A stretch of 48,921 nucleotides of DNA. Source: Lachnospiraceae bacterium (GTDB lineage Bacteria; Bacillota_A; Clostridia; Lachnospirales; Lachnospiraceae). The notes beneath the pieces were generated by a model, which did no database searches, was not told the origin of the DNA, and was given only the letters and a program-made list of their open reading frames with translations. Shown piece after piece: positions 25,848 to 36,465 of the stretch. The stretch covers positions 1 to 48,921 of the forward strand of contig JAFTZF010000007.1 in assembly GCA_017464645.1 (NCBI GenBank). The letters run 5' to 3'. How positions within the stretch are numbered: the first letter of the stretch is position 1; each line of letters begins with the position of its first letter. The position numbers and the translations under genes are program-made.

Positions 25848-26303
25848 ATGAACCAGCAGTATTTTGAGATTGCCCGCAGGATTAAGATGATACACTGCGC
25901 CTTTGCGGGAAATCGAAAGCGATCCATGGCCGAGCATGATTTGACCTTTGCTCAGATGGATACCATGATGTATCTCATGCATAATTCCGGACATAGGATT
26001 TATCAGAAGGAACTGGAGCAAGCCAGTCACCTTACAAATCCTACAGTGACAGGTATTTTGAACCGTCTGGAGGAGAAGGGACTCATTGTGCGTCAGGTGG
26101 ACGAAAAGGACCGGCGCTACCGCTATGTGGAGCTTTCTGATAAAGGCAGGAAGATTCTTCAAGAGGTAGGAGACGGGATGCAGCAGACAGAACAAAGACT
26201 GTTTGGCTGTCTGAATGAGGAGGAGGCCGGCCGCCTGTTTGAACTGCTGGATAAAGTGGCAGAGCATGCTGCTTACGATAAGGATAGGAGGGACATATGT
26301 TAA
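25848..26303 (+). CDS. MarR-family transcriptional regulator
   Basis: The 151-residue winged-helix regulator has the MarR pattern: a helix-rich N-terminus, LTFAQMDTMMYL, the recognition region LTNPTVTGILNRLEEKGLI and the wing DEKDRRYRYVELSDKG. I start at ATG 25848 behind GAGGGGAAG. The frame is open back to 25773 but that lies in the operator. It overlaps the first exporter gene by 7 nt, so the regulator and exporter are coupled. It most likely represses its own operon through the dyad upstream and is released by a toxic ligand. Confidence 0.92.
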   Translation: MNQQYFEIARRIKMIHCAFAGNRKRSMAEHDLTFAQMDTMMYLMHNSGHRIYQKELEQASHLTNPTVTGILNRLEEKGLIVRQVDEKDRRYRYVELSDKGRKILQEVGDGMQQTEQRLFGCLNEEEAGRLFELLDKVAEHAAYDKDRRDIC

Positions 26304-28030
26304 AAACATTAAAACCTTATGTAAGTGAATTCAAAAAAGAGTCCATAGCAACTCCCATATGCATCGTACTGGAGGTGGTGCTGGAGATGCTGATCCCGCT
26401 CATGATGGCGGAGATCATTGACAACGGCCTGGGAAAAGGCGATATTGGCTATGTGGTAAAAGTGGGTCTTATCATGCTGGTGATGGCTATGCTTTCTCTG
26501 GTGTTCGGATCTTTAGGCGGTAAATACGGAGCTATTGCTTCTACAGGACTGGCGCGGAATCTGCGCAAAGGCATGTATGACCGTATCCAGGGCTTTTCCT
26601 TTGCCAATATTGATAAGTTTTCCACAGCAGGTCTGGTAACCCGTCTGACTACGGATGTGACTCATGTGCAGCACTCTTATCAGATGCTGCTGCGTATGTT
26701 TACCCGGTCACCCATTACGCTTATAGTAGCCATGATCATGGCCTTCTCCATCAATAAAAGGCTGTCCCTGATTTTCCTGGGAGCCATTATCTTCCTGGCT
26801 GTGATTATCTCTTTCCTCATAACAAGGGTAAGTAAATATTTCACAGAAATGTTTGAAAGATACGATGAACTCAATGCCACTGTGCAGGAAAATCTCACCG
26901 GAATTCGTGTGGTAAAGGCCTATGTGCGGGAGGACCATGAGACGAAAAAGTTCAAGCTGGCCTCCAAGGCGGTGTACTGGTGTTCCGTGCGGGCAGAGAA
27001 ATTGATGGTTCTCAGCATGCCGCTTATGCAGTTTACCGTTTACACCTGTATGATCCTGCTGTCCTGGCTGGGTGCGCAGGTAGTGGTTGTAGGGGATATG
27101 ACCACCGGTCATCTGATGAGTCTGTTTACTTATACCATGAACATTCTGATGAGCCTGATGATGATCGCCGTGGGCTCCGTCATGATCACCATGGGTAAGT
27201 CTGCTGCCGATCGAATTTGCCAGGTGCTCAACGAGGAGAGCAGTATTACCAGCAAGCGGGATGCAAAGATGGAAGTGGCAGATGGATCTATTGTATTTGA
27301 AGATGTCTGCTTCAGCTATCACGGGGACAAAGACAACCTGCATTTATCTCATATAAATCTGAATATTAAGTCCGGTGAGACCATCGGAATCTTAGGTGGA
27401 ACCGGAAGCGCCAAGTCCACTTTGGTACAGCTGATTCCCAGACTTTATGATGCAACCAGCGGATCCGTCAAGGTGGGCGGCGTGGATGTGCGGGACTATG
27501 ACCTGGAAGTGCTGCGAAATGAAGTATCCATGGTGCTGCAGAAAAATGTGCTGTTCTCCGGCACCATTGCAGAGAATCTGCGCTGGGGAAATAAAGAAGC
27601 CAGCCAGGAGGAGCTGGAAAGAGTCTGTGGCCTGGCCTGTGCCCATGAATTTGTGGAGAAATTCCCGGATGGTTACGAGACCCGGATCGAGCGGGGCGGC
27701 ACCAATGTATCCGGCGGACAGAAGCAGCGCCTCTGTATTGCCCGGGCACTTTTGAAAAAGCCCAAGATCCTGATCCTGGATGACTCCACCAGTGCAGTGG
27801 ATACCCATACAGAAGCCATGATCCGAAAGGCATTTAGGGAGGAGATCCCCGATACCACCAAGCTTATCATTGCCCAGCGCATTTCTTCTGTGCAGGATGC
27901 GGACAAAATTATTGTGCTGAATGATGGTCACATTGACGGCATCGGCACCCATGAAGAATTGCTTCAGAACAATACGATTTATCAGGAAGTATATCATTCA
28001 CAGCAGAAAGGTGGTGAGGACCATGAGTAG
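26297..28030 (+). CDS. ABC exporter half-transporter with degenerate ATP site
   Basis: The 577-residue protein has a six-helix membrane domain (about 1-310) and a C-terminal nucleotide-binding domain. Walker A reads GGTGSAKST (Ala for the usual Gly), and the signature is canonical VSGGQ. Walker B is LILDD, with Asp for the catalytic Glu, and the H-loop is AQRIS, with Gln for His. These changes mark the non-catalytic half of a heterodimeric exporter, as in BmrC/BmrD or TM287/288. The partner is the next gene, which it overlaps by 8 nt. Likely cargo is a drug or other amphipathic compound. Confidence 0.92.
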   Translation: MLKTLKPYVSEFKKESIATPICIVLEVVLEMLIPLMMAEIIDNGLGKGDIGYVVKVGLIMLVMAMLSLVFGSLGGKYGAIASTGLARNLRKGMYDRIQGFSFANIDKFSTAGLVTRLTTDVTHVQHSYQMLLRMFTRSPITLIVAMIMAFSINKRLSLIFLGAIIFLAVIISFLITRVSKYFTEMFERYDELNATVQENLTGIRVVKAYVREDHETKKFKLASKAVYWCSVRAEKLMVLSMPLMQFTVYTCMILLSWLGAQVVVVGDMTTGHLMSLFTYTMNILMSLMMIAVGSVMITMGKSAADRICQVLNEESSITSKRDAKMEVADGSIVFEDVCFSYHGDKDNLHLSHINLNIKSGETIGILGGTGSAKSTLVQLIPRLYDATSGSVKVGGVDVRDYDLEVLRNEVSMVLQKNVLFSGTIAENLRWGNKEASQEELERVCGLACAHEFVEKFPDGYETRIERGGTNVSGGQKQRLCIARALLKKPKILILDDSTSAVDTHTEAMIRKAFREEIPDTTKLIIAQRISSVQDADKIIVLNDGHIDGIGTHEELLQNNTIYQEVYHSQQKGGEDHE

Positions 28031-29936
28031 ACCAGGACCGGGCGGCCCCAGAGGAGCCCACAGAGGCGGACCCTCTGCAAAGAATCCGGGAAAGACCTTT
28101 GCCCGTATTATGGGAATCGTGCTGAAACGATATCCGGTGCAGTGTTTTATCGTACTGGTCAGCATTTTTGGAAGCGTCTTTGCCAATGTGCAGGGAAGTC
28201 TGTTCTTGCAGAGCCTCATTGATGATTATATCACTCCCATGATTGGCATGGAGAATCCCAATTTTGGACCGCTGCTGGGAGCGATTGCTACCATGGCACT
28301 CATTTATGTGGTGGGTGTCTGCTGCACATACTTGTACAACCGGCTTATGCTTCATGTGACTCAGGGAACTTTGAGGGACATCAGGGACCAGCTGTTTGAG
28401 CACATGGAAGAACTGGCCATTCCCTACTTTGACCAGCATGCCCATGGCGATATTATGAGTATCTATACCAATGATACGGACACCCTGCGTCAGATGATCA
28501 ACCAGAGTATTCCTTCGTTGATCTCCTCCAGCGTTACCATTGTCAGTGTGTTTATCTCTATGCTTCGTTTGAGCCCGCTGCTGACACTGAGCGTAATCGT
28601 GATGATGGTGGTTATGGTGTTCTTCATCGGCAAGATCGGTGGTAAGTCGGGCAAATATTTCATGGCCCAGCAAAGAGACCTGGGAGCTGTGAACGGCTAT
28701 ATCGAGGAAATGATGGAAGGCCAGAAGGTAGTGAAGGTATTCTGCCATGAAGAGGAAGCCAAAGAGCAGTTTGCCCGGCTGAATGACCAGCTGCTGGACA
28801 GTGCAAGCAATGCCAATATTTACGCAAATATTCTCATGCCTATTATGGGAAACCTGGGATATATCAACTATGTATTGACGGCTATTTTGGGAGCTGTCCT
28901 GGCCATTGACGGTGTAGGCGGACTGACCCTGGGTTCTCTGGCTGCGTTCCTGCAGCTGAATAAGAGCTTCAGCCAGCCCATTACCCAGGTATCCCAGCAG
29001 TTTAACTCCATTGTTATGGCACTGGCGGGCGCAGAGCGTATTTTCCAGCTGATGGACGCGGAACCGGAGCAGGACAATGGCTATGTGACCCTGGTCAATG
29101 CCCGCTTTAACGATGCGGGAGAACTCGAAGAGTGCGAGGAACGCACCGGTATCTGGGCCTGGAAGCATCCCCATCAGGATGGCACCTTGACCTATACCCA
29201 GCTGCAGGGGGATGTAGTTATGGACGGGGTAGACTTTGGCTACACTGATGAAAAGATAGTGCTCCATGATATTAAGCTGTATGCGAAGCCTGGTCAGAAG
29301 GTGGCCTTTGTAGGTGCTACCGGAGCAGGCAAGACGACGATCACAAATCTGATTAATCGCTTTTACGATATTCAGGATGGAAAGATCCGTTATGACGGTA
29401 TCAATATCAACAAGATCCGCAAGTCGGATCTGCGCCGTTCCCTGGGAATGGTGCTGCAGGACACCCATTTGTTTACAGGTACGGTAGCAGACAATATCCG
29501 CTATGGCAAGCTGGATGCCACAGATGAAGAGGTAAGAGGCGCAGCTATATTGGCGGGTGCGGATACCTTCATCCGCCATCTGCCCCAGGGCTATGACACC
29601 ATGCTGACAGGAGACGGAGCCAATCTGTCCCAGGGCCAGCGCCAACTTCTGGCCATTGCCCGGGCAGCCATCGCAGATCCGCCCGTACTGATCCTGGATG
29701 AGGCAACCTCCAGCATTGATACCCGTACAGAGGCCATTGTGCAGCGGGGCATGGACAGTCTCATGAAGGGACGGACAGTATTTGTGATCGCCCATCGTCT
29801 GTCCACTGTACAGGACTCAAATGTAATCATGGTGCTGGAACAGGGCCGGATCATTGAACGAGGCGATCACGATGACCTGATCGCACAGAAAGGCAAATAT
29901 TATCAGCTGTATACGGGAGCTTTCGAGCTGTCATAA
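28023..29936 (+). CDS. ABC exporter half-transporter with catalytic ATP site
   Basis: The 637-residue partner has a Gly/Pro/Arg-rich N-terminal extension of about 25 residues, a six-helix membrane domain and a nucleotide-binding domain. Walker A is GATGAGKTT, Walker B LILDE, and the H-loop AHRLS is intact. The signature is LSQGQ rather than LSGGQ. The intact Walker motifs here pair with the intact signature of the upstream subunit to form the working site; the other site is degenerate. An insertion of about 40 residues (VTLVNARFNDAGELEE region) links membrane and ATPase domains. The start is ATG 28023 inside the end of the previous gene. Confidence 0.93.
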   Translation: MSRPGPGGPRGAHRGGPSAKNPGKTFARIMGIVLKRYPVQCFIVLVSIFGSVFANVQGSLFLQSLIDDYITPMIGMENPNFGPLLGAIATMALIYVVGVCCTYLYNRLMLHVTQGTLRDIRDQLFEHMEELAIPYFDQHAHGDIMSIYTNDTDTLRQMINQSIPSLISSSVTIVSVFISMLRLSPLLTLSVIVMMVVMVFFIGKIGGKSGKYFMAQQRDLGAVNGYIEEMMEGQKVVKVFCHEEEAKEQFARLNDQLLDSASNANIYANILMPIMGNLGYINYVLTAILGAVLAIDGVGGLTLGSLAAFLQLNKSFSQPITQVSQQFNSIVMALAGAERIFQLMDAEPEQDNGYVTLVNARFNDAGELEECEERTGIWAWKHPHQDGTLTYTQLQGDVVMDGVDFGYTDEKIVLHDIKLYAKPGQKVAFVGATGAGKTTITNLINRFYDIQDGKIRYDGININKIRKSDLRRSLGMVLQDTHLFTGTVADNIRYGKLDATDEEVRGAAILAGADTFIRHLPQGYDTMLTGDGANLSQGQRQLLAIARAAIADPPVLILDEATSSIDTRTEAIVQRGMDSLMKGRTVFVIAHRLSTVQDSNVIMVLEQGRIIERGDHDDLIAQKGKYYQLYTGAFELS

Positions 29937-29987
29937 AAGGAAAGGCCGCGGTATGGCGGTTGCAAAAAAAGAATAGGGGGAAATACT

Positions 29988-30506
29988 ATGAAAAATGCAT
30001 TGGAAGTAATGAAAGAGAGAAGAAGTATCCGGGCTTTTAAGCCGGAGCAGATCACAGAGGAGGAATTGCAGGCTGTCATTGAGGCAGGCCGCTTCGCACC
30101 TACAGGTATGAACCGCCAGCCGGGTCTGATCGTGGCTGTACAGGATCCGGAAACCAGAGAGAAGATTGTGAAAATCAATGGGGAGATCATGGGAAGCAAC
30201 GGGGATCCCTTCTACGGGGCACCTACCATTTTATTGGTGCTGGTAAAGGCAGATATCCCCACCGGTGTCTGCGATGGCAGCCTCATGCTGGGCAATATGA
30301 TGAACGCGGCCCATGCACTGGGCCTTGGTTCCTGCTGGATCAACCGTATCAAGGAGACCTTTGAGCGGGAAGACGGAAAGGCTCTGCTGAAGGAATGGGG
30401 CATAGAAGGCGAATACATTGGAGTAGGGTCCTGCGCTCTGGGCTATGCGGCCTGTGAACTGCCGGCAGCAAAAGAGCGTACCAGCCAGGTGGTTGTGGTT
30501 CGATAA
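29988..30506 (+). CDS. Nitroreductase-family protein
   Basis: The 172-residue flavoprotein has the family N-terminus MKERRSIRAFKPEQI, the FMN-contacting RFAPTGMNRQP and the late LGLGSCWINRI and ALGYA motifs. It probably reduces nitro or quinone compounds with NAD(P)H. AGGGGG precedes the ATG, 51 bp after the exporter, so it likely belongs to the MarR-controlled unit. That would join efflux to chemical detoxification. The physiological substrate cannot be read from the sequence. Confidence 0.88.
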   Translation: MKNALEVMKERRSIRAFKPEQITEEELQAVIEAGRFAPTGMNRQPGLIVAVQDPETREKIVKINGEIMGSNGDPFYGAPTILLVLVKADIPTGVCDGSLMLGNMMNAAHALGLGSCWINRIKETFEREDGKALLKEWGIEGEYIGVGSCALGYAACELPAAKERTSQVVVVR

Positions 30507-30590
30507 AAAAGAAAAAAATGGAAATGCTTATATGCTTATACTCATTGGATTTTTGCATAAATTTCATGAGTCCGGCTCATACTGAATAGC

Positions 30591-30611
30591 AAAACAGTTC
30601 ATCTGTTTTTT
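30591..30611 (+). terminator. Hairpin with T-run before the Asn-rich lipoprotein
   Basis: A 7-bp stem (30591-30597 with 30603-30609) with a 5-nt loop runs into T's. It would end the exporter-nitroreductase transcript. It lies only about 20 nt before the lipoprotein start, so it may also act as an attenuator. Confidence 0.55.
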
Positions 30612-30630
30612 AGGAAAGGAGAGATTCAGT

Positions 30631-31032
30631 ATGAAAAGGGTTAAGACATTTCTGGTGTCTGCGATTCTGGTATTGACCATGGTTGTGCTGACAGGCTGCA
30701 GATGCAGTGATAATTCTGCAGATAATGGCACAAACAATGGTACCAACAACGGAACCACCAACGACACTACAAACGGTACCGAAAACAATAACGGAACCGA
30801 AAATGGCAACACAACCAATGATGGTGTCACCAACGATGGCAATATCAACAACGATACCAACAACGGAAACGGTGACGGTGTCATGGAAGACGTAGGCGAA
30901 GGCATCGACAATGTGGTAGACGATGTGGGAAATGGCGTAGAAAATATGGTAGATGATATGACCGGAAACGACAACAACACCACAAACGGAACCGGCAATG
31001 GTACCACAAACAATACCAATACAAACCAGTAA
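30631..31032 (+). CDS. Asn/Thr-rich low-complexity lipoprotein
   Basis: The 133-residue protein has a lipoprotein signal with lipobox LTGC (Cys23). After it comes a low-complexity chain of NGT, NNG and TND units. A short central block (VMEDVGEGIDNVVDDVGNG) could form an amphipathic helix, then more Asn/Thr. It should be lipid-anchored outside the cell as an unstructured spacer or surface polymer. No enzyme family is visible. The ATG follows GGAAAGGAGAG. A strong terminator follows. I found no confident promoter in the 124-bp gap before it. Confidence 0.75.
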   Translation: MKRVKTFLVSAILVLTMVVLTGCRCSDNSADNGTNNGTNNGTTNDTTNGTENNNGTENGNTTNDGVTNDGNINNDTNNGNGDGVMEDVGEGIDNVVDDVGNGVENMVDDMTGNDNNTTNGTGNGTTNNTNTNQ

Positions 31033-31039
31033 TTGGGCC

Positions 31040-31072
31040 AAAAAAGAATCTCGCTCGCGAGATTCTTTTTTT
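31040..31072 (+). terminator. Intrinsic terminator after the lipoprotein
   Basis: A perfect stem (GAATCTCG 31046-31053 with 31058-31065, extendable by A-T pairs) with loop CTCG is followed by seven T. The flanking A-run could make it bidirectional. Confidence 0.9.
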
Positions 31073-31073
31073 A

Positions 31074-31102
31074 TTGCATGGAACAAAAAAATGGGGTATA
31101 CT
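31074..31102 (+). promoter_or_regulatory. asnS promoter
   Basis: TTGCAT (31074-31079), 17 bp, TATACT (31097-31102). Confidence 0.7.
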
Positions 31103-31165
31103 TACCATAATGCAGCCAACAAAAGAGAAAATTGAGCTGAAAACAGATAAAAGGGGATTTATGAA

Positions 31166-32556
31166 ATGAATTTGATTACAGTAAAAGAGCTGTTTGCTGA
31201 CAGCCAGAAGTATTTGGATCAGGAAATCGAAGTAGGCGGCTGGGTCAGAAGCAACCGTGGCTCCAAGGCATTTGGTTTTCTGGTGCTGAATGACGGCACC
31301 TGCTTCCAGACACTGCAGGTGGTATATCATGACACTATGGATAATTTTGCGGATATTTCTAAAGTAAACGTAGGAGCAGCTGTGATTGTAAAGGGAACCC
31401 TGGTGGCTACACCGGAGGCAAAGCAGCCCTTTGAGATTCAGGCCACGAGCGTCTGCATCGAAGGAGCCAGCACGCCGGACTATCCGCTGCAGAAAAAGCG
31501 CCACAGCTTTGAGTATCTGCGTACAGTAACTCATCTGCGTCCCAGAACCAACACCTTCCAGGCAGTGTTCCGCGTGCGTTCTCTGATCGCTTATGCGATT
31601 CATAAATTCTTCCAGGAGAGAGGGTTTGTCTATGTGCATACGCCCCTCATTACCGGTAGCGACTGCGAAGGTGCAGGCGAGATGTTCCGTGTAACCACTC
31701 TGGATATGGAGAATCTGCCCAAGAACGAAGACGGCAGCATTGACTACAGCCAGGATTTCTTCAACAAAGAAACTAATCTGACTGTAAGCGGCCAGCTGAA
31801 CGGCGAGACCTACGCTATGGCATTCCGCAACATCTATACCTTTGGTCCCACCTTCCGCGCAGAGAATTCCAACACCACCCGCCATGCGGCAGAGTTCTGG
31901 ATGATCGAGCCGGAGATGGCTTTTGCAGACCTGGACGATAATATGGCTCTGGCAGAAGATATGCTGAAATACGTGATTCAGTATGTGCTGGAGACGGCTC
32001 CCGAAGAGATGAACTTCTTCAACCAGTTCATTGACAAGGGCCTGCTGGATCGTCTGAATGGCGTGCTGAACTCCGAGTTCGGCCATGTGACCTACACCGA
32101 GGCCATTGAGATCCTGAAAAGAACAATGACAACTTTGACTATAAAGTAAGCTGGGGCTGCGACCTGCAGACCGAGCATGAGCGTTATCTGACTGAGGAAG
32201 TGTTCAAGCGCCCCGTATTCGTGACTGATTACCCGAAGGAGATCAAGGCCTTCTACATGAAACAGAACGAGGACGGCAAGACCGTAGCAGCTATGGACTG
32301 TCTGGTTCCGGGTATCGGTGAGATCATCGGCGGCAGCCAGCGAGAGGACGACTACGACAAGCTGACAGCCCGCATGGATGAGTTGGGCCTGAACAAAGAG
32401 GACTATGGCTTCTATCTGGACCTGCGCAAATACGGCTCTGCCCGTCACGCAGGCTTCGGTCTGGGCTTTGAGCGCTGCGTCATGTACCTGACCGGTATGG
32501 GCAACATTCGCGATGTGCTTCCCTTCCCCAGAACCGTAAACAACTGTGATATTTAA
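31166..32556 (+). pseudogene. asnS: Asparaginyl-tRNA synthetase, interrupted by a one-base frameshift
   Basis: AsnRS charges tRNA-Asn. The N-terminal OB-fold anticodon-binding domain ([24 protein letters not shown]) and the class II catalytic core (motif 2 [25 protein letters not shown]) are intact up to about Leu317. The first frame then stops at 32149. The second part resumes in another frame (in-frame GTG at 32200, ending 32556) and carries class II motif 3 ([15 protein letters not shown]). Restoring one G after 32116 (ATCCTG-G-AAAAG) recreates one frame of 463 codons, close to the usual 460-470. The two parts read as one enzyme with high conservation. A sequencing or assembly error, or a very recent mutation, is likelier than old decay. 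Without correction the protein would lack motif 3. Confidence 0.85.
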
Positions 32557-32578
32557 GCAGAAAAGGAAAAGAAAACAG

Positions 32579-32613
32579 GGCTCCTGCGTTGATGCAGGGG
32601 CCTTGAAGTTTTT
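32579..32613 (+). terminator. Intrinsic terminator after asnS
   Basis: A 9-bp GC-rich stem (32579-32587 with 32594-32602, one G-T pair) with a 6-nt loop is followed after a few bases by TTTTT. Confidence 0.75.
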
Positions 32614-32639
32614 GAGCAATAATCTTCCCCCGGGGTGGG

Positions 32640-32668
32640 TTGTTTTCCGATTTTTCCTATGCTATACT
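32640..32668 (+). promoter_or_regulatory. Promoter of the CsoR-like regulator
   Basis: TTGTTT (32640-32645), 17 bp, TATACT (32663-32668). Confidence 0.65.
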
Positions 32669-32682
32669 AAGTCCAAGAAGAG

Positions 32683-32704
32683 CCCGGCTGCCGGGTAGGC
32701 AGCC
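32683..32704. promoter_or_regulatory. GC-rich overlapping inverted repeats: possible CsoR operator or leader switch
   Basis: CCCGG-N3-CCGGG (32683-32695) overlaps GGCTGCC-N5-GGCAGCC (32686-32704) just after the promoter. CsoR/RcnR-family operators are GC-rich inverted repeats, so this may be the autoregulatory site. In RNA the two hairpins would exclude each other. Confidence 0.4.
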
Positions 32705-32730
32705 AACTGATAGAAACAGAGGTATTACTT

Positions 32731-34601
<1,871 letters not shown>

Positions 34602-34690
34602 ATTGTGGGCAATGATCTGAATTTCATGCACAATTTTACTGCTCCTGCATATCTTGGTAGAGAATACTAGGATATGAGGGAGCTTTTTCT

Positions 34691-35959
34691 ATGGGAATTC
34701 AGTGGGTAAAAGCTGCGCAGACAGACCAGGAAGAAAAGGGCCGGCTGAAGGTTCAGGTTGTGACAGCCGTGGGAGCCCGGCCCATTGCGGGAGCAAGGGT
34801 GGTTATTTATTATACAGGAGAACCGGAGAATGAAGTGATGGAGGCTACAACGGATGAATCCGGCCAGACGCAGGAACTGGAGCTGGACGCGCCGCCGCTC
34901 GAGTACAGTACCCAGCCCAGCGAGCCCCAGCCTTATTCGGAATATACCATTGAAGTGACGGCGCCGGGGTATGAACCGGTGGAAGTGGCAGGAACGGAGG
35001 TTCTGCCGGAGACCACCGCAGTGCAGAACATACGTATGCGGGTGCAGGAACCGGGAGAGGAATTCCAGCGATATGTCATAGGCCCCCACACCCTGTTCGG
35101 GGATTATCCGCCCAAGATTGCGGAGGCGGAGATTAAGCCAACAGGTCAGACGGGGGAAATTGTTTTAAGCCGGGTGGTAGTGCCGGAGTACATTGTGGTC
35201 CATGACGGAGTGCCTACAGACAGCTCCGCCACCAACTATTGGGTCCGCTACAAAGATTACATCAAAAACGTGGCATCCAGTGAGATCTATGCAACCTGGA
35301 CGGATGCAGCTATCCGGGCCAACGTACTGGCCATTATGTCTTTTACCTTGAACCGGGTGTATACGGAGTGGTACCGCAACAAAGGGTACGATTTTACGAT
35401 TACGTCTTCTACGGCCTTTGACCACAAGTGGATTAACGGCCGAAACATTTTTGAAAACATTTCTCAGATCGTGGATGAGATGTTTGGAAATTACCTGTCC
35501 CGCCCCAATGTGAAGCAGCCCATTCTGACCCAGTACTGCGATGGACAGCGGGTGACCTGTCCCAACTGGATGAGCCAGTGGGGAAGCCAGAGCCTGGGTG
35601 AGCAGGGCTATTCTGCCATAGATATTCTGCGTTATTATTATGGAGATTCTATTTATATCAACACGGCAGAGGAGATTTCCGGCGTGCCCTATTCCTGGCC
35701 GGGGTCGGATCTGACTGTGGGCGCCTCAGGACAGAAGGTGCTGCAGCTGCAGGAACAGCTCAATGCCATTGCCAGAAACTATCCGGCCATCCCGCAGATT
35801 TCCGAGGACGGGGTGTATGGACCGGCCACCCGCGATGCGGTCATGAGATTCCAGTCCATCTTCGGACTTCCGGCCAGCGGCGTGGTGGATTATACCACCT
35901 GGTATAAAATTTCGGAGATTTATGTAGCAGTGACGCGGATTGCAGAGCTGAATCCTTAA
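34691..35959 (+). CDS. Peptidoglycan-binding protein with SpoIID-like core
   Basis: The 422-residue protein appears to have three parts. Residues about 15-115 resemble a carboxypeptidase-regulatory-like beta domain (ARPIAGARVVIYYTGE, EVTAPGYEPVEVAG). Residues about 165-330 resemble the SpoIID/amidase-enhancer fold (VASSEIYATWTDAAIRANVLAIMSF, WMSQWGSQSLGEQGYSAIDILRYYYG). The C-terminus (about 345-410) is a PG_binding_1 domain (LTVGASGQKVLQLQEQLN, DGVYGPATRDAVMRFQ). No signal peptide is seen, which suggests a cytoplasmic or mother-cell role, perhaps in spore formation, or non-classical export. The start is ATG 34691 behind GAGGGAG. A function beyond binding cell wall is inference. Confidence 0.7.
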   Translation: MGIQWVKAAQTDQEEKGRLKVQVVTAVGARPIAGARVVIYYTGEPENEVMEATTDESGQTQELELDAPPLEYSTQPSEPQPYSEYTIEVTAPGYEPVEVAGTEVLPETTAVQNIRMRVQEPGEEFQRYVIGPHTLFGDYPPKIAEAEIKPTGQTGEIVLSRVVVPEYIVVHDGVPTDSSATNYWVRYKDYIKNVASSEIYATWTDAAIRANVLAIMSFTLNRVYTEWYRNKGYDFTITSSTAFDHKWINGRNIFENISQIVDEMFGNYLSRPNVKQPILTQYCDGQRVTCPNWMSQWGSQSLGEQGYSAIDILRYYYGDSIYINTAEEISGVPYSWPGSDLTVGASGQKVLQLQEQLNAIARNYPAIPQISEDGVYGPATRDAVMRFQSIFGLPASGVVDYTTWYKISEIYVAVTRIAELNP

Positions 35960-35973
35960 TAGGGAACATGGAT

Positions 35974-36022
35974 AAAAAGGGTGCTCCGGGCCGGAAAATA
36001 TTTGTCATGGCCTGGAGCACCC
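35974..36022 (-). terminator. Terminator of the small minus-strand gene, maybe bidirectional
   Basis: A 14-bp stem (35979-35992 with 36009-36022, one G-T pair) with a 16-nt loop is followed on the minus strand by TTTTT (35974-35978). It lies between convergent genes and could also stop plus-strand transcripts. Confidence 0.8.
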
Positions 36023-36032
36023 TTGGTGCGTC

Positions 36033-36254
36033 TTATTCAGAAAAAGTATATTTGACGAAATTACCGCTACCGTCACCGGTAATGATCACCGTATCACCGC
36101 CGGAATTTTCTGTGATTTCCATGATGGGGAAGCGACCATGGGATTTTACATAAGCCTCGGGGCTTTCAGCTTCCACTTCAATCATTTCCTTTTTAGCATG
36201 GGAAGAGCCTCCGCAGGGATTGATATCTTCTACAAAAACTTCGTATTCATTCAT
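36033..36254 (-). CDS. Small uncharacterised protein
   Basis: The minus strand encodes 73 residues behind a good AGGAGG site, with a proper terminator after it. This makes it a real gene despite its size. The sequence (MNEYEVFVEDINPCGG..., ending FVKYTFSE) has no membrane segment. It predicts a small mixed alpha/beta protein with one Cys in an early NPCGGSSH motif. A perfect ATTATA at 36301-36306 gives a TATAAT -10 on this strand, but no good -35 was seen. I do not recognise the family and assign no function. Confidence 0.7.
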   Translation of the reverse strand: MNEYEVFVEDINPCGGSSHAKKEMIEVEAESPEAYVKSHGRFPIMEITENSGGDTVIITGDGSGNFVKYTFSE

Positions 36255-36373
36255 AGGGTTCCTCCTGTAAGTGAGATTTCCAACTGGATTTCTTGAATTT
36301 ATTATAGCAGGGATGTTGAAAAAAGTATATAAAAATTCCCGGAAAGATAATTTTTAAATTTTTCTTAAGCCTA

Positions 36374-36402
36374 TCGACAGACAAAGCTGATTGCTTTAAA
36401 AT
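36374..36402 (+). promoter_or_regulatory. Promoter of the GH25 muramidase
   Basis: TCGACA (36374-36379), 17 bp, TAAAAT (36397-36402). Confidence 0.6.
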
Positions 36403-36465
36403 GAGAGGGACAGTATTTAACGACAGCGAAAGACAAGCCGATGGGCTGTTATTTCGGAGGGAAAT

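Noticed and set aside
30720..31030. Asn/Thr repeats as a CRISPR or tandem repeat array
   Set aside because: The units are irregular in length and sequence and are explained by a low-complexity coding region.
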